Below are positions 24,901 to 36,506 of a stretch of DNA of 64,000 nt, in pieces. This stretch comes from Cordia subcordata (lineage: Eukaryota > Streptophyta > Magnoliopsida > Boraginales > Cordiaceae). Numbering within the stretch: position 1 is the stretch's first letter; each line of letters starts with the position of its first letter. The DNA lies in assembly GCA_028554755.1 (NCBI GenBank), contig JAPTOF010000005.1, positions 9,805,501-9,869,500 on the forward strand. Direction: 5' to 3'. The notes under the pieces are model-generated. The model was not told where the DNA came from and did not search any database. It saw only the letters and a program-made list of their open reading frames with translations. Both the position numbers and the translations under genes were made by a program.

Positions 24901-27900
24901 ACAGCAGGCATCTGTTGAGATGCAGTTTGAACACAGCGATGTGGTTGTACGGGATGTTGAAGCTGTGAGCCAAGAAAGTAGTGGAAGTGGGGCAACTGTA
25001 GGTGAAAGTCTTAGGAGTCTGGATGTGGAAATTGGGAGTGCTGACGGTCACGATGATGGTGGGGACAGGCACGGTGCTGGTGATACCCGGGCCAGGAGGA
25101 GCACTGTTCCATTTAGCAACTCCACAGCAGGAAGTGGAAGAGATATCCCTCTTCACAGCGTGACTGAAGTTGCTGAAAATCCAAGTCAAGATGTGGAGCA
25201 AGGTGGCTCTGCTGAAGAACAGCAGCGTAATGGTGATGCTGATTCTGGGTCGATTGATCCTGCATTCTTAGATGCACTTCCCGAGGAGCTGCGTGCTGAG
25301 GTTCTTTCAGCTCAACAGGGTCAGGCATCACAGCCTCAGAATGCTGAGCCCCAGGATTCTGGAGACATTGATCCAGAATTTCTTGCAGCTCTTCCACCTG
25401 ACATCAGAGAAGAGGTGCTTGCCCAACAGCGCGCACAAAGGCAGAACCAGGCACAAGAACTTGAGGGTCAACCTGTTGAAATGGACACAGTATCTATAAT
25501 CGCAACATTTCCTTCAGATATCCGAGAAGAGGTATGGCAAAGGATATTGTTTTTTTTTTTTATGGTTTGATATCCATATTATTTATAAAGATTTTCTTTC
25601 TCCGACTCTCTCATTGCATTCTTCAGGTTCTTTTGACGTCTTCTGATGCTATTCTTGCAAATCTAACTCCGGCCCTTGTTGCGGAAGCAAACATGTTGCG
25701 AGAAAGGTTTGCACGCAGATATAATAGATCTCTCTTTGGTATGTATCCAAGAAATCGCAGGGGCGAATCTTCTAGAAGAGGTGAAGATGGAGCTGGTGGA
25801 ATTCTTGCACGTAGATCAATGGGAATTAAGCCAGTAGAGGCAGATGGGTCGCCTTTGGTTGACACACAAGATTTGAAAGCAATGGTTCGTTTACATCGTG
25901 TAGTGCAGGTATATGCTTGATCTGATTAAATTTCTTGCTTTTGCATTCTCAATAACCAAAATAGTAATGAACTGAATTCTTTTGCAGCCTCTTTATAAGG
26001 GGCAGCTGCAGAGGCTGCTCTTAAATCTCTGTGCTCATGCTGAAACTAGAATTTCTCTGGTTAAAATTCTGATGGACTTGCTGATGCTTGACACAAGAAA
26101 GCCTCCCAGTTATTTGAGCACTGTTGAGTCTCCTCACAGGCTCTATGGTTGCCAGAGTCATGTGATGTATTCTCGTCCCCAGTATTTTGAAGGTAAGGTT
26201 TTGTGTTCTTTGCTTTAATCATTTGCCGCAAAATCTTGGAAAATGGTTTGCAAATAATCACGAATAATATCTCAAAAGTTGTGAAGATGTGTGAATGATC
26301 TCAATATGCATGGATTTTAAATATATATTATCTATTATCTAACATATATCTGTAAAAGAGCTCAGAAGAAATAAGCAATTGCGCAAAAATAGAGGAAAAC
26401 AGGCTCACTTCTTGTATGGATTTTACTTTCTGCTGTTTTTGAGCTTTCATCTTATGGATATAGTAAATCAATGGTACATTGAGCAATGGGTTCTGGGCTA
26501 TGTCGAATGAGAGATGTGTAGAAAGGTGCACCACCTCATAGAAATTTCTCCATCTTAATAATAACCGTTCAACGGATGCAAATTGCAAGTCCTCGCGCTA
26601 TTTTGATTTTATTGGCTTGCTGCTGCACTGAAAGCATGGTTCTCTGCAGTCACTAAATGTGCATGCTATGGGAATCTGTGCGCTGTAAGTCTTGAATGTT
26701 TCCCTGTTTGTGGTCTACCACAGATGTTAATGAAATCAATGTTGTTAGCTTACTTAATCACACAGAAGATGATTGAAGATGAGTGATCCAGTATTTTTCT
26801 TTGGAATTTGCTTTGCTTTCCTATTCCTCGTCCCTTTCTGTTCTAGATCTTTCATCACAAACCACGTTTAACAAATTTTGTTTTTTTATAGGTGTCCCGC
26901 CTTTGGTCTCTCGCCGTATACTGGAGACATTGACGTATCTGGCTCGGAATCACCTTTACATTGCAAGGATCCTGCTGGAGTTCAGACTGCCGCTTCCTGA
27001 TGCACGAGAGCCTATATGCTCTGATAAGAATCGAGGGAAGGCTGTCATGATAGTTGAAGACGATGTTTTCAAAAAGGAAGATCAGGAGGGCCAATTGCCA
27101 ATTGCATTGCTTTTGAGCCTCTTGAGTCAGCCCCTCTACACGAGGAGTATAGCACACCTTGAACAGGTAAACCAATATTTATGCTTTGGCCGAGTTCATT
27201 CCTCGTTTTCTGGAAGTGCCATGGTTCATCTGCAATATGTTTCCTTGTTTCAGCTTCTAAATCTATTGGATGTCATAATTGACAATGTGGATAAATCAAG
27301 TTCATCTGAAGAGCCTTCTGCAACTGAACAACCGGCATCAAATCCGCAGGGTTCTGCAGCTGATGCTGGTCCTGATACTGGTTCTGGGGTTAGTTCCTCC
27401 CATGTTAATGACAACGCAAAGGCCTTGTCATCTGGGGAGCAAGAGACTCAAGCTATCTTGCGTAATCTACCTAGAGCGGAACTTCGACTTCTATGTTCCC
27501 TACTTGCGCGAGAAGGGTATGTTTCATGACTATCATGGTCTATATTTTCTTTTTGCCTGTGCTAAGCTTAACTTACACACTCTTGAAGCTACTTTATGGA
27601 AGTTCTTCAGTTTGTTGGGTTCTCCTGATCTTTAATGACCATTTGCTTGCCCTAGAAGAGCAATCAGTGAGCACATTTAAATATTTTATGTGCTCATTGT
27701 TCTCTTGCTGCTGAACCTGTGGTTGGCTCTTAGCTTTTGTGCCCTGAACAATTTGGTGTTTCATATTATTTATGATTTACTATCTGCTTCATAGATATAA
27801 TATTTCTAGTGCAAGCTGACATCTTCTTTCACTTTAGGTTGTCAGACAATGCTTATGCTCTTGTGGCTGATGTTTTGAAAAAACTAGTCGCCATTGCTCC

Positions 27901-30900
27901 TGGACATTGTCATCTGTTTATCACTGAGCTAGCTGGTTCTGTCCAAAGCCTAATTAGATCTGCAATGGATGAGTTGCGCATTTTTGGGGAAGTAGAGAAA
28001 GCTCTTGTTGCTACTGCTTCTGCCGATGGAGCTGCAATACTCAGGGTTTTGCAAGCTTTAAGCTCTCTTGTTTCTTCGCTTAATGACAAGGACCAGGACC
28101 ACCGTATTCTTACTGAACAGGAGCATGCTGCTGCATCTGCTCTGGTGTGGGACGTTAATGCAGCTTTAGAGCCTTTATGGCTGGAGCTGAGCTCTTGCAT
28201 TAGCAAAATAGAGAGCTATTCAGATTCTCCAACCGATTTATCGCAGTCAATTGTCTTTTCGAGATCTAGACCTTCTAGTGCTATGCCTCCACTTCCTCCC
28301 GGTACACAAAACATCTTGCCATATATTGAATCCTTTTTTGTGATGTGTGAGAAGTTGCAACCCGGACAGTCAGGTACAGGGCATGATTTAAGTATGGGTA
28401 GTATGTCTGATGTTGAAGAGGCAAGTGCTTCTGCAAGTCAGCAAAAAGCTTCAGGATCTTCAGCTAAAGTTGATGAGAAGCATGTTGCTTTTATGAAGTT
28501 TGCGGAGAAGCACAGAAAGCTTCTCAATGCTTTTATCCGACAAAATGCTGGGTTACTTGAGAAGTCTTTCTCCCTAATGCTGAAGGTGCCTAGATTTGTT
28601 GATTTTGACAATAAGCATGCATACTTTAGATCTAAGATCAAACATCAACATGACCATCATCACAGTCCTTTGAGAATCTCAGTAAGAAGAGCGTACATTC
28701 TCGAAGATTCTTATAACCAGCTGCGCATGAGATCTGCGCAAGATCTGAAGGGTAGGTTGACTGTTCATTTCCAAGGGGAGGAAGGAATCGATGCTGGTGG
28801 ACTCACAAGAGAATGGTACCAGTTGTTGTCTAGAGTTATTTTTGACAGGGGAGCTTTGCTGTTCACTACAGTTGGAAATGAATCAACCTTCCAGCCAAAT
28901 CCTAATTCTGTGTACCAAACAGAACACCTTTCTTATTTCAAGTTTGTTGGACGAGTTGTAAGTACCTTAACCTGTGGTTGTGTTCTTCAGTTATTTCTTT
29001 TGTGCTTTCTTTTAAATGCTTATTTACATTGTTCTAGGTTGGAAAAGCACTTTTTGATGGTCAACTTCTCGATGTTCATTTCACTCGGTCATTTTACAAG
29101 CATATCCTTGGGGTTAAAGTAACATATCATGATATCGAAGCTATAGATCCGGATTACTTCAAAAATTTGAAATGGATGCTTGAGGTATGCCATGGTTCCA
29201 TTTTCACCCAGCCTTTGTGGCTCTTCTTGATAATACTTGTATTTTTATTAGGAATTATGAGTACTTATTCCTGGTTTTGCTTTGCACAGAATGACATATC
29301 GGATATTCTAGACCTTACCTTCAGCATTGATGCCGATGAAGAAAAACTGATACTATATGAAAAGAACGAAGTATGGATCCTTCTCTCTAGTGATATCTCT
29401 TCAATAATTGCTGGTTAGGTACTGAGTTTTTATTTTGTCTTGTAGGTGACTGACTATGAACTCATTCCTGGTGGTCGAAATATCCGAGTTACAGAGGAGA
29501 ACAAGCACCAGTATGTTGATCTAGTTGCTGAACATAGATTGACTACAGCAATTCGTCCTCAAATAAATGCGTTTTTGGAGGGATTTAATGAGTTGGTTCC
29601 TCGAGATTTGATATCTATTTTTAATGATAAGGAACTGGAGTTATTGATTAGTGGGTTGCCGGATATTGACCGTAAGTTTCCCATTTTTATTCTCTTCTGC
29701 CATTGGTTTCAGTATTTCAGAGGAAACACACCCCGCTGCTGCCCAATAACCAACATAAACTCCAGACTAAAAATTGAAGGGATAGAAAATGAGAGAAGAG
29801 TGGAATGTATTCCACCAGGAGAAGGATAGCAGATACTTTCTCCACTTCTCTTTCATATGTAATGAGTTAAGGTGAGTTTCTGAATCTTTCTTTCCTAATG
29901 CATTTCAGTGGATGACTTGAGAGCAAATACGGAGTACTCAGGATACAGTGCGGCATCTCCTGTCATTCAGTGGTTTTGGGATGTTGTTCAAGGTTTCAGC
30001 AAAGAAGATGCGGCTCGCCTCTTACAATTTGTGACAGGCACATCCAAGGTATTGCACCCTGTCATGTTCTATTTCAGTACTTAATTTAAATCTCAGTAGT
30101 TCTTTGTTCTTCCCTTTACAGAATAATCAGTTGTTGCATTCTATCTAATGATACTTGAGTATACTGGTACCAGTACTTGCTGAATGTAGGAATTTTATTT
30201 AACTCTTAGTTGAAGTCCCATAAGCTTCAGCACACTGTGCTATCCCTGTGTGTATGAAGATGACATAATGGTGTTTGTCCACATGTCGCTCTGACATGGG
30301 CCCACCTCAATATGTGCCTTTGTGTGTGTTCTTGTGTGGTACGTGTATGCGGTATGCCCTGTGTGTGTTCTCTTGTGTGGTACATGCGTATGTAGTATGC
30401 CTTTTATGGGGGTATGCCTAAGCACAGTAAAGTTGCCATGCTGGTGGTTGAAATTGAGACCAGGTCCTCCTGAGATTTTGGAATGTGTAGATTAACCATG
30501 TATGGTTATTGGACTCCAAAGTAGATGTATAGTGTTTACTAGTTTGATTGAGGATAAGAATACATCCAGAATGCAGCTTAAATTTGGGTGACTTGTGATT
30601 TTATATGAGCAGTGATCATAGATAAAAAATGTTGTGACGGTGGTTATATGATTATTTCTTTTTTATGGGTGTGCTGGTCTGTTCCCTATTAGTGTGCATG
30701 TTTGATGAGACAGTAATTATGATAAAGAATTGAAGACAATATGCAAATATGATAAACCCATCTTTAATGGTTTAGGTGGAAAAAATATGTCCATTACAAT
30801 GCTCTACTAAAAAACAACCCCACCTGCATGTAGTGGAGAGTATGAAGACAATAAAGAAGTTTTGAGTCGATGAGGTGGTAAACCCACAGCAATGATGTGT

Positions 30901-31816
30901 ATTGCAACTTGAGCTCAAAATAGCCTGCTTATGGTTGCCATTGCAATGTTGTTGTTTTTGCCTCTTAGGGGAGCCAAAAATAAAGAAAATTTTGATATGT
31001 CAAATTATGTTGTGTGGTGCTGTGTAGGTAGGGAGATGGGATTGGTTCTTCTGTAGGGTAGATTATTGTCTCTTGTTTAACTACCAATAGGTTAAATTTG
31101 GCGTTTGGTCATTTAGGATATAATGAAGCTACAGGCAGCCTCAGATGTGGCTTTTGCATCAGCTCAAGTTATCATGCTTTTCAATGTAGTTGCAGCCTGA
31201 GATCTGGTTTTCGCATCAGCTCAAGTTTTCATGCTTTTCAATGCAGTTGACTAATAAATGGGATCTTTACTCGCTACTACTTTAGCTCATTACTAATCAA
31301 GCCCATCTCAAGTTTATTTACTTATGTTGCATTTGAAACTGGCCTAGGTGCCTCTGGAAGGATTTAGTGCGCTACAAGGTATTTCCGGCTCCCAGAAGTT
31401 TCAGATCCACAAGGCATATGGCAGCACTGATCACTTGCCCTCGGCTCATACATGGTAACCTTCTATTTCCCGAATCGCCTATTATGTTCTATAATAATTT
31501 TGCTTAGCTGGCTGCATTAGCTTGTTGTAATACAAGTTTTCCGTGAATTCTTCGCTACCCGACTGTCTAAAGTTGGCCTCTTCCATTTTGACAAGTTCTG
31601 ACAACACATTCAATGGCAAATTAGGATTTTGAGGGAACTCGGAAGCCGGAGTGAAATATCTCGTTCTTTTAGGTTATCTTCACTTTCTAACATTTCCTTG
31701 TGGTTATATGCAGTTTCAACCAATTAGATCTTCCAGAATATCCTTCGAAAGAGCATCTTGAAGAAAAGCTGCTCCTGGCTATCCATGAAGCCAATGAAGG
31801 ATTTGGATTCGGTTGA
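15930..31816 (+). CDS. UPL1/2: HECT-type E3 ubiquitin-protein ligase, UPL1/UPL2 class (HUWE1-like)
   Basis: Transfers ubiquitin from an E2 through a catalytic cysteine to substrate proteins. Sixteen exons: 15930-16025, 17274-17369, 17446-17652, 17760-24360, 24471-25531, 25627-25908, 25988-26192, 26892-27166, 27254-27516, 27838-28957, 29038-29184, 29290-29370, 29446-29671, 29909-30048, 31348-31454 and 31714-31816. All borders are GT-AG and keep one frame, giving 3669 residues, close to Arabidopsis UPL1/UPL2 (about 3660-3680). Visible parts are an armadillo-like N-terminal half (DUF908/DUF913 type), a UBA domain at about 1308-1350, a UIM-like motif at about 1354-1370, an Asp/Glu tract at about 2161-2250, and three ubiquitin-binding-motif-like LPxxxRxEV repeats from about 2593. 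The C-terminal HECT domain has the catalytic Cys at about 3636 in the motif [11 protein letters not shown], split by the last intron. The N-terminal leader beginning [12 protein letters not shown] differs from Arabidopsis UPL1 but resembles UPL2-type proteins of other plants as I recall them. It appears intact. Confidence 0.93.
31135..31248 (+). repeat. 57-bp tandem duplication in UPL intron 14
   Basis: Bases 31135-31191 are followed by a near copy at 31192-31248, both starting gcagcctcagat/gcagcctgagat and ending in atg(c/t)agtt. It lies inside the 1.3-kb intron between the exons ending 30048 and starting 31348. No role is visible. Confidence 0.75.
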
Positions 31817-32300
31817 GATTCGATACAGGGGTGCAACCGCAGTGTAGATAAGATGGATTCTTCATGTTGGAACATGGCACACCGAGGGAGTATTTGGATG
31901 CGAAGGCTGGCTAAGAAGAATGTTAATATATGAGATAGATATTTATGATGATGATGATGTACAGCGTACATTTTACTTTTGCACATGCTTCTGGCAGTTT
32001 TTACTTTGCCAACTTTACTCAGAAGTTGCAATTCTCCTTTTGTTTCTTGTGAATTTATGCTGATGATTGGAAAGAAGGAAGTTTACCTCGTATTGCCAAG
32101 TGACTCTTGTGACCAGGTATTAATTACTCTTTTGTATACCAACCACTAGGACTCCCTGTAATGAACGACACTTACTCCCCATCACCCATAAGAGGGGGCA
32201 TGGTGTGTATGTATGGCATTCTTTGTGGGTTATATATATCCCTGGTGTATATCCATCTCTTTGTACAATCAAATTATCGCGTTCTGGTTCATTTCAGGGT
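31817..32300 (+). other. Probable 3' UTR of the UPL gene
   Basis: AT-rich sequence after the UPL stop codon, including a tatatatat stretch near 32230 and a tttgtacaatcaaat stretch near 32260 that could be part of a plant polyadenylation region. The exact end cannot be told. Confidence 0.4.
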
Positions 32301-33307
32301 GCGAGATAATTTAATGTGATATCTATCAAAATTGGGCTGCAACCTTATCGAACTCCTCGCAAAGCTATTACGGGAACAGAGAACATTGCGGTTGTCATTT
32401 ACTAATCTCCTCATGTTACATGCCGCAGGCCTAAGGGGTTAACCCCTCAAACCCGTAGGGCATAATAATCAATCCACAAAGCAATAAACTTCAGAAGTTA
32501 TATCTAAAAGATGAAGATCGAACTCCCTACAATTGTTTACAATTGCTCTCGATTCTACTCACAGTCCTCCAACTCGACTAGAATATGGATATAATCACAA
32601 GTTTCAATAATTTAGACTGACATGTCACAGATTCAGTATTTTTTCCCAAGTTATGAACCATTCCCTCTTAACTGCAAAGAATGTAGGTAGAATACAAACA
32701 AAGTGAGTGACCGAGAGCTCAGTAAGGGAACTCAAACCGTAACAAATATTTGATGGATAGATGCGATAAAAAGAGACTTCGTAAAACTGATAATTGAAAG
32801 ACTTGATACCACAAAATAGGTCATTCCTCATGTATTAAAAAAAGAAACAAGAAGGTTAGAAAAATCTTTTGTAGTCAATTTATGGCCTCAAAAGAAACTA
32901 GTGTAATGCACATCACAAATTGAGAAGCTGTTGCTGTATTTAACCCAAGTAATGTCAGTTCAAAATTAATATGGGCCCTCCAAAACATAATAACGGTGAC
33001 AGAATCTGCATGTGCAACATAATAACAAAATTTGTGTCATATTATAATATCAGTATCTGTATCTTCAGAAATTCACAGCACATGCAGGTCATGAAAATAG
33101 GACCTTAAGTTCAAGTTCTAAAGGCATTTTAAGAAGGTAATTTAAAAAGAAAATAAGAAGGAAATAAATAAAATAACAAAAAAAATCATAAAAGAGACTA
33201 AAATAAAACTTCAAGAATTTCAACGCTTTAGGAATAATATTTAACACACAAGTATATCTGCAAGCTATTCATAGAGAAAGGAATAAATATGTCTAAATAA
33301 ATAACGA
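32301..33307. other. Intergenic stretch, no gene recognised
   Basis: AT-rich, with short reading frames only and no family resemblance. A purine-rich, A-rich part lies at 33130-33190. Nothing supports a gene. Confidence 0.5.
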
Positions 33308-33620
33308 ATATGAGATCTGAACTCATTTGCTATACTGCTATATACGCACGCACTTGTCTGTTATGGAATTCTTCATATGCACGTTCACAAGTACTTGCTC
33401 GCTTGACTAACATGTTCTAATTTGCTTTGTTCCAAAAGAAATAGATTAAAAGTTAAAGTGAAGAGAAAAATAATAATAATAATAAAATAAGATTAAGGAC
33501 AAACAATCATGAGCACACCAAATTAATTCTTAGTCACGTTTTTCTTTGGTTGTAACAACCCAACTCATCACCCAACAGAACAATTTGAAACAGATTGTCA
33601 AACCCAGTACAAAAGCGAGA
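33308..33620 (+). repeat. Left arm of a 313-bp inverted repeat
   Basis: The arm matches the reverse complement of 36190-36506 over nearly its full length with scattered substitutions and small gaps. Shared landmarks include actcatttgc, gactaacatgtt, attaaaagttaa, acaaacaatcatga, aaattaattctt and ggttgtaacaaccc. It bounds the repeat block holding the TRIM array. Confidence 0.75.
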
Positions 33621-33993
33621 ACGAACAGTGAATGCGAAGAAAGGAATGAAAGAAAAAGAATTCTATGTTGGGACTAAAACAATAAAATTAAAAGAGCAAA
33701 TTACTTCTCTAATACATCATAACTTTTTTTTCCAATTAACAGAAAAATTAGATTTTCAAAGGAAGAATCCAACTTACCTCAAATTTAAATTTAGATATCT
33801 CTACCCATAATTTCTTCGAATTATCAAACAATAAATCTTCAAAACCTAATTTAGTCGCATAAAAAAATGATCTCTTTTATCATTATAATCCTTATTATCT
33901 AAACAACTAACATAACAGTATCAATAAACAAACTTACCCTAGAGCATATAATCAATCAGTAACTCAATCTCCAAAGTGCAATAAGAACTATGT

Positions 33994-35298
33994 CTATCAC
34001 ATTCTCCAACCTAGACCCCAGGCCAGCGAGCGAGATTGGTGTTGTAGGCATAACAAATAACTACTTGGGCCTCTAATCAACTGGCCTAAAATGGTTAACC
34101 CAAGTTATTAATTATACCTACACTACCCACTTATAAACAAGTTACAAGTCACCCTACAAACCGATATAAAATATCACATTCACCCCCTATTGAGGACCTC
34201 TCGTCCTCGTTCGAGGCACACAATCACACACAAGATCAGGCTGTGCAATACTCTAGAAGTGGTTTCTACAAGTTCAAGAGGTGGTTCTCACCACACACTT
34301 GGTGTAACACTTTATCCTGCATAGCACTTAGCTCCCACAATCAGCTGGTAACTAGCTCTGAATGCCATTCTTTCACGCCCTCAAGTCTAGGCCCATGAGT
34401 TAGGCTGGTTTTGTAGGTATAACTAATAATTACTTAGGCTTCAAAACAATCGGTCTAAAATGGTTAACTCAAGTTATTAGTTATACTCACATCATCCACT
34501 TATAAACAAGTCATAATCTACCCTATAAACCAATGTGGAATATTACAATCACCCCCGGTTGAGGACTTGACGTCCTCGTCATGGCCACACAATAACAATC
34601 ACACACTAGATCAAGCGGTGTAGGACTCTAGAGATGGCTTTTACAGGCTCAAGAGGTGACTTCTACTGTACATATGGTGTAGCACTTTACCCCGCATAGC
34701 ACTTAGCTCTCATAACTGCCTGGTAACTGGCTCTCATACCATTCTGTCATGCCCTCTAGCCCAGACCTCTAGGCCCGCAAGCACGTTAAGTGTTGTAGGT
34801 ATAACTAATAACTACTTGGGCCTCCAATCAACTGGTCTAAAATGGTTAATTCAAGTTATTAGTTATACCTACACCACCTATTTATAAACAAGTCACAAAT
34901 CACCCCACAAATTGATGTGGGATATCACATTCATCTCCTGTTGAGGACCTAACGTCCTCCACACAAATACACACAAGACCAGGTGGTGCAAGACTTTAAA
35001 AGTGGCTCCTACGGGCTCAAGAGGTGGCTCCCAGCATACACTTGGTGTAGCACTTTGCCCCACGTAGCGCTTAGCTCTGCCATCCGACTAATAATTGGTT
35101 CCGATTATCCTTCTGTCATACTTCCAAGCCCAGAACCTTAGGCCCGCAAATGAGACTAGTGTTGTAGGCATAACTAATAACTACTTAGGCCACTAATCAA
35201 CTAGCCCAATATAGTTAGTTTAAGTTGTTAGTTATATCCACACCATCCACTTATAAACAAGTCACAAGTCACCCTGCAAACTGACGTGGGATATCACA
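33994..35298 (-). mobile_element. Tandem multimer of a TRIM (miniature LTR retrotransposon): four LTRs, three internal segments
   Basis: Four related units stand head to tail with spacings of 369, 382 and 369 bases. On the minus strand each LTR begins TGTGATATCCCACATC-like and ends near GGCATGACA. LTR spans are about 33994-34178, 34371-34547, 34745-34929 and 35114-35298 (177-185 bp). Each LTR end is followed by a degenerate tRNA-Met primer site; the clearest is at 34728-34741, tggtatgagagcca on the minus strand. A polypurine-like tract precedes the next LTR. Internal parts are about 185-197 bases and encode nothing. Such elements depend on proteins of other retrotransposons. Confidence 0.75.
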
Positions 35299-35360
35299 AT
35301 GTCCTCTTGGATTTTACCCCTCTGATCTAAGAAGATTTATGAAGAGAAATTGTAAGTTGT

Positions 35361-35384
35361 CTCTCTCTCTCTCTCTCTCTCTCT
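35361..35384. repeat. (CT)12 microsatellite
   Basis: Uninterrupted CT dinucleotides between the TRIM array and the Ty3 remnant. Confidence 0.95.
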
Positions 35385-35640
35385 TGTATAAAAAAATTAT
35401 TATATCCAAGAAATATCTCTAGAAAAATTTCTAAAAGAGCTAGGACCATATTATTTTTCCTAATTAGGATTTTCTTTTTAATTTCCCACTAATTTAGTGG
35501 CCATATAGTGGCCCTAGTATGTAAGAAAGAGAACTTGATATTATATCTTTCCCCTTTACAAAAAAGTTTCGTCTTTGAAACTTACCTTTATTTTCAACAA
35601 ATAAGGTATTGTACTCTACCTTCACTTTTAGTCTCTTAAG

Positions 35641-35944
35641 TAGCCTTACTTGGAGTTTGATTTTGCCATCACACTTTCACCAATGGAATGCTGTGATGTC
35701 TCAACACTTGATCCATGTGATCCACGATCTCCACAGATTTATCCTCAAAAGTTAGGTCTCTATTGAGATGCAGTTCCTCACGTTGAATGACATGACTTTG
35801 GGTCATATACATATTTCCCCAGTTAAGACACATGAAATACATTATAGATGGTGATAGAGCAAGTTCATGAGCTAATGGGCCTAATTTCTCCAAAAATTTC
35901 AAATGGCCTAATAAAGCAAGTATTGAGTTTTCCTCACTTTCCAA
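35641..35944 (-). pseudogene. Ty3-type (chromovirus-like) integrase-tail remnant
   Basis: The minus-strand reading from 35944 ends in a pattern typical of the C-terminal end of Ty3 polyproteins: LGPLAHELALSPS, then SHVIQ, then LNRDLTFEDKSVEI with a trailing IPLVKV. A stop replaces the next residue, and the normal continuation (W-Q-N type, then KAT) follows out of the open frame into 35641. Rest of the element is not visible on either side apart from unrelated repeats. It is a short dead fragment. Confidence 0.75.
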
Positions 35945-36189
35945 ATCTTACCACTCCTTTCGTGTAGGGACAACTTCAAGAACACATGATCTTCAATTTA
36001 AAACTCCAAGTATTTTCTTCTTTTGTCAACTTAGCACTTTTGACGATCTTGAGTTGCATTCAATCTTTTCCAAATCTCGACCTCTAACCCATTTTTCCAA
36101 AATTTTTTCCTAGCTCCCCGATTCATCAAAAATAATTTCTCTCTACCCAATTTTTTGTGTTGGCGATTGGATTTCCAGATAAGGGCACA

Positions 36190-36506
36190 GTCCTACTTGT
36201 GTACAGCGTTTAACAATCTATTTCGAATTGTCCCGTTGAGTGGTGAGCTGGGTTGTTACAACCAAAGTCTAACGTGACCAAGAATTAATTTGCTGTGGTC
36301 ATGATTGTTTGTCCTTTTTTGACTAATTTTATTTTATAATTTTTTTTCTGCTCACCTTAACTTTTAATTTATTTTCTTTTGAAATAAAACAACTTAAAAC
36401 ATGTTAGTCAAGTGTGCAAGTTTCTTGTGCATATGGAGAACTCCATGGGAGACGAGTGCATGTGTAGATGGCAGTATGGCAAATGAGTTTATACACATCA
36501 CATATA
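36190..36506 (-). repeat. Right arm of the 313-bp inverted repeat
   Basis: Reverse complement partner of 33308-33620, enclosing about 2.57 kb with the TRIM array, the CT microsatellite and the Ty3 remnant. No target duplication at the outer edges is clear. Confidence 0.75.

Noticed and set aside
30240..30425. His/Thr-rich minus-strand frame in UPL intron 14
   Set aside because: It arises from gtgtgtgttc-type repeats in the intron and has no coding features.
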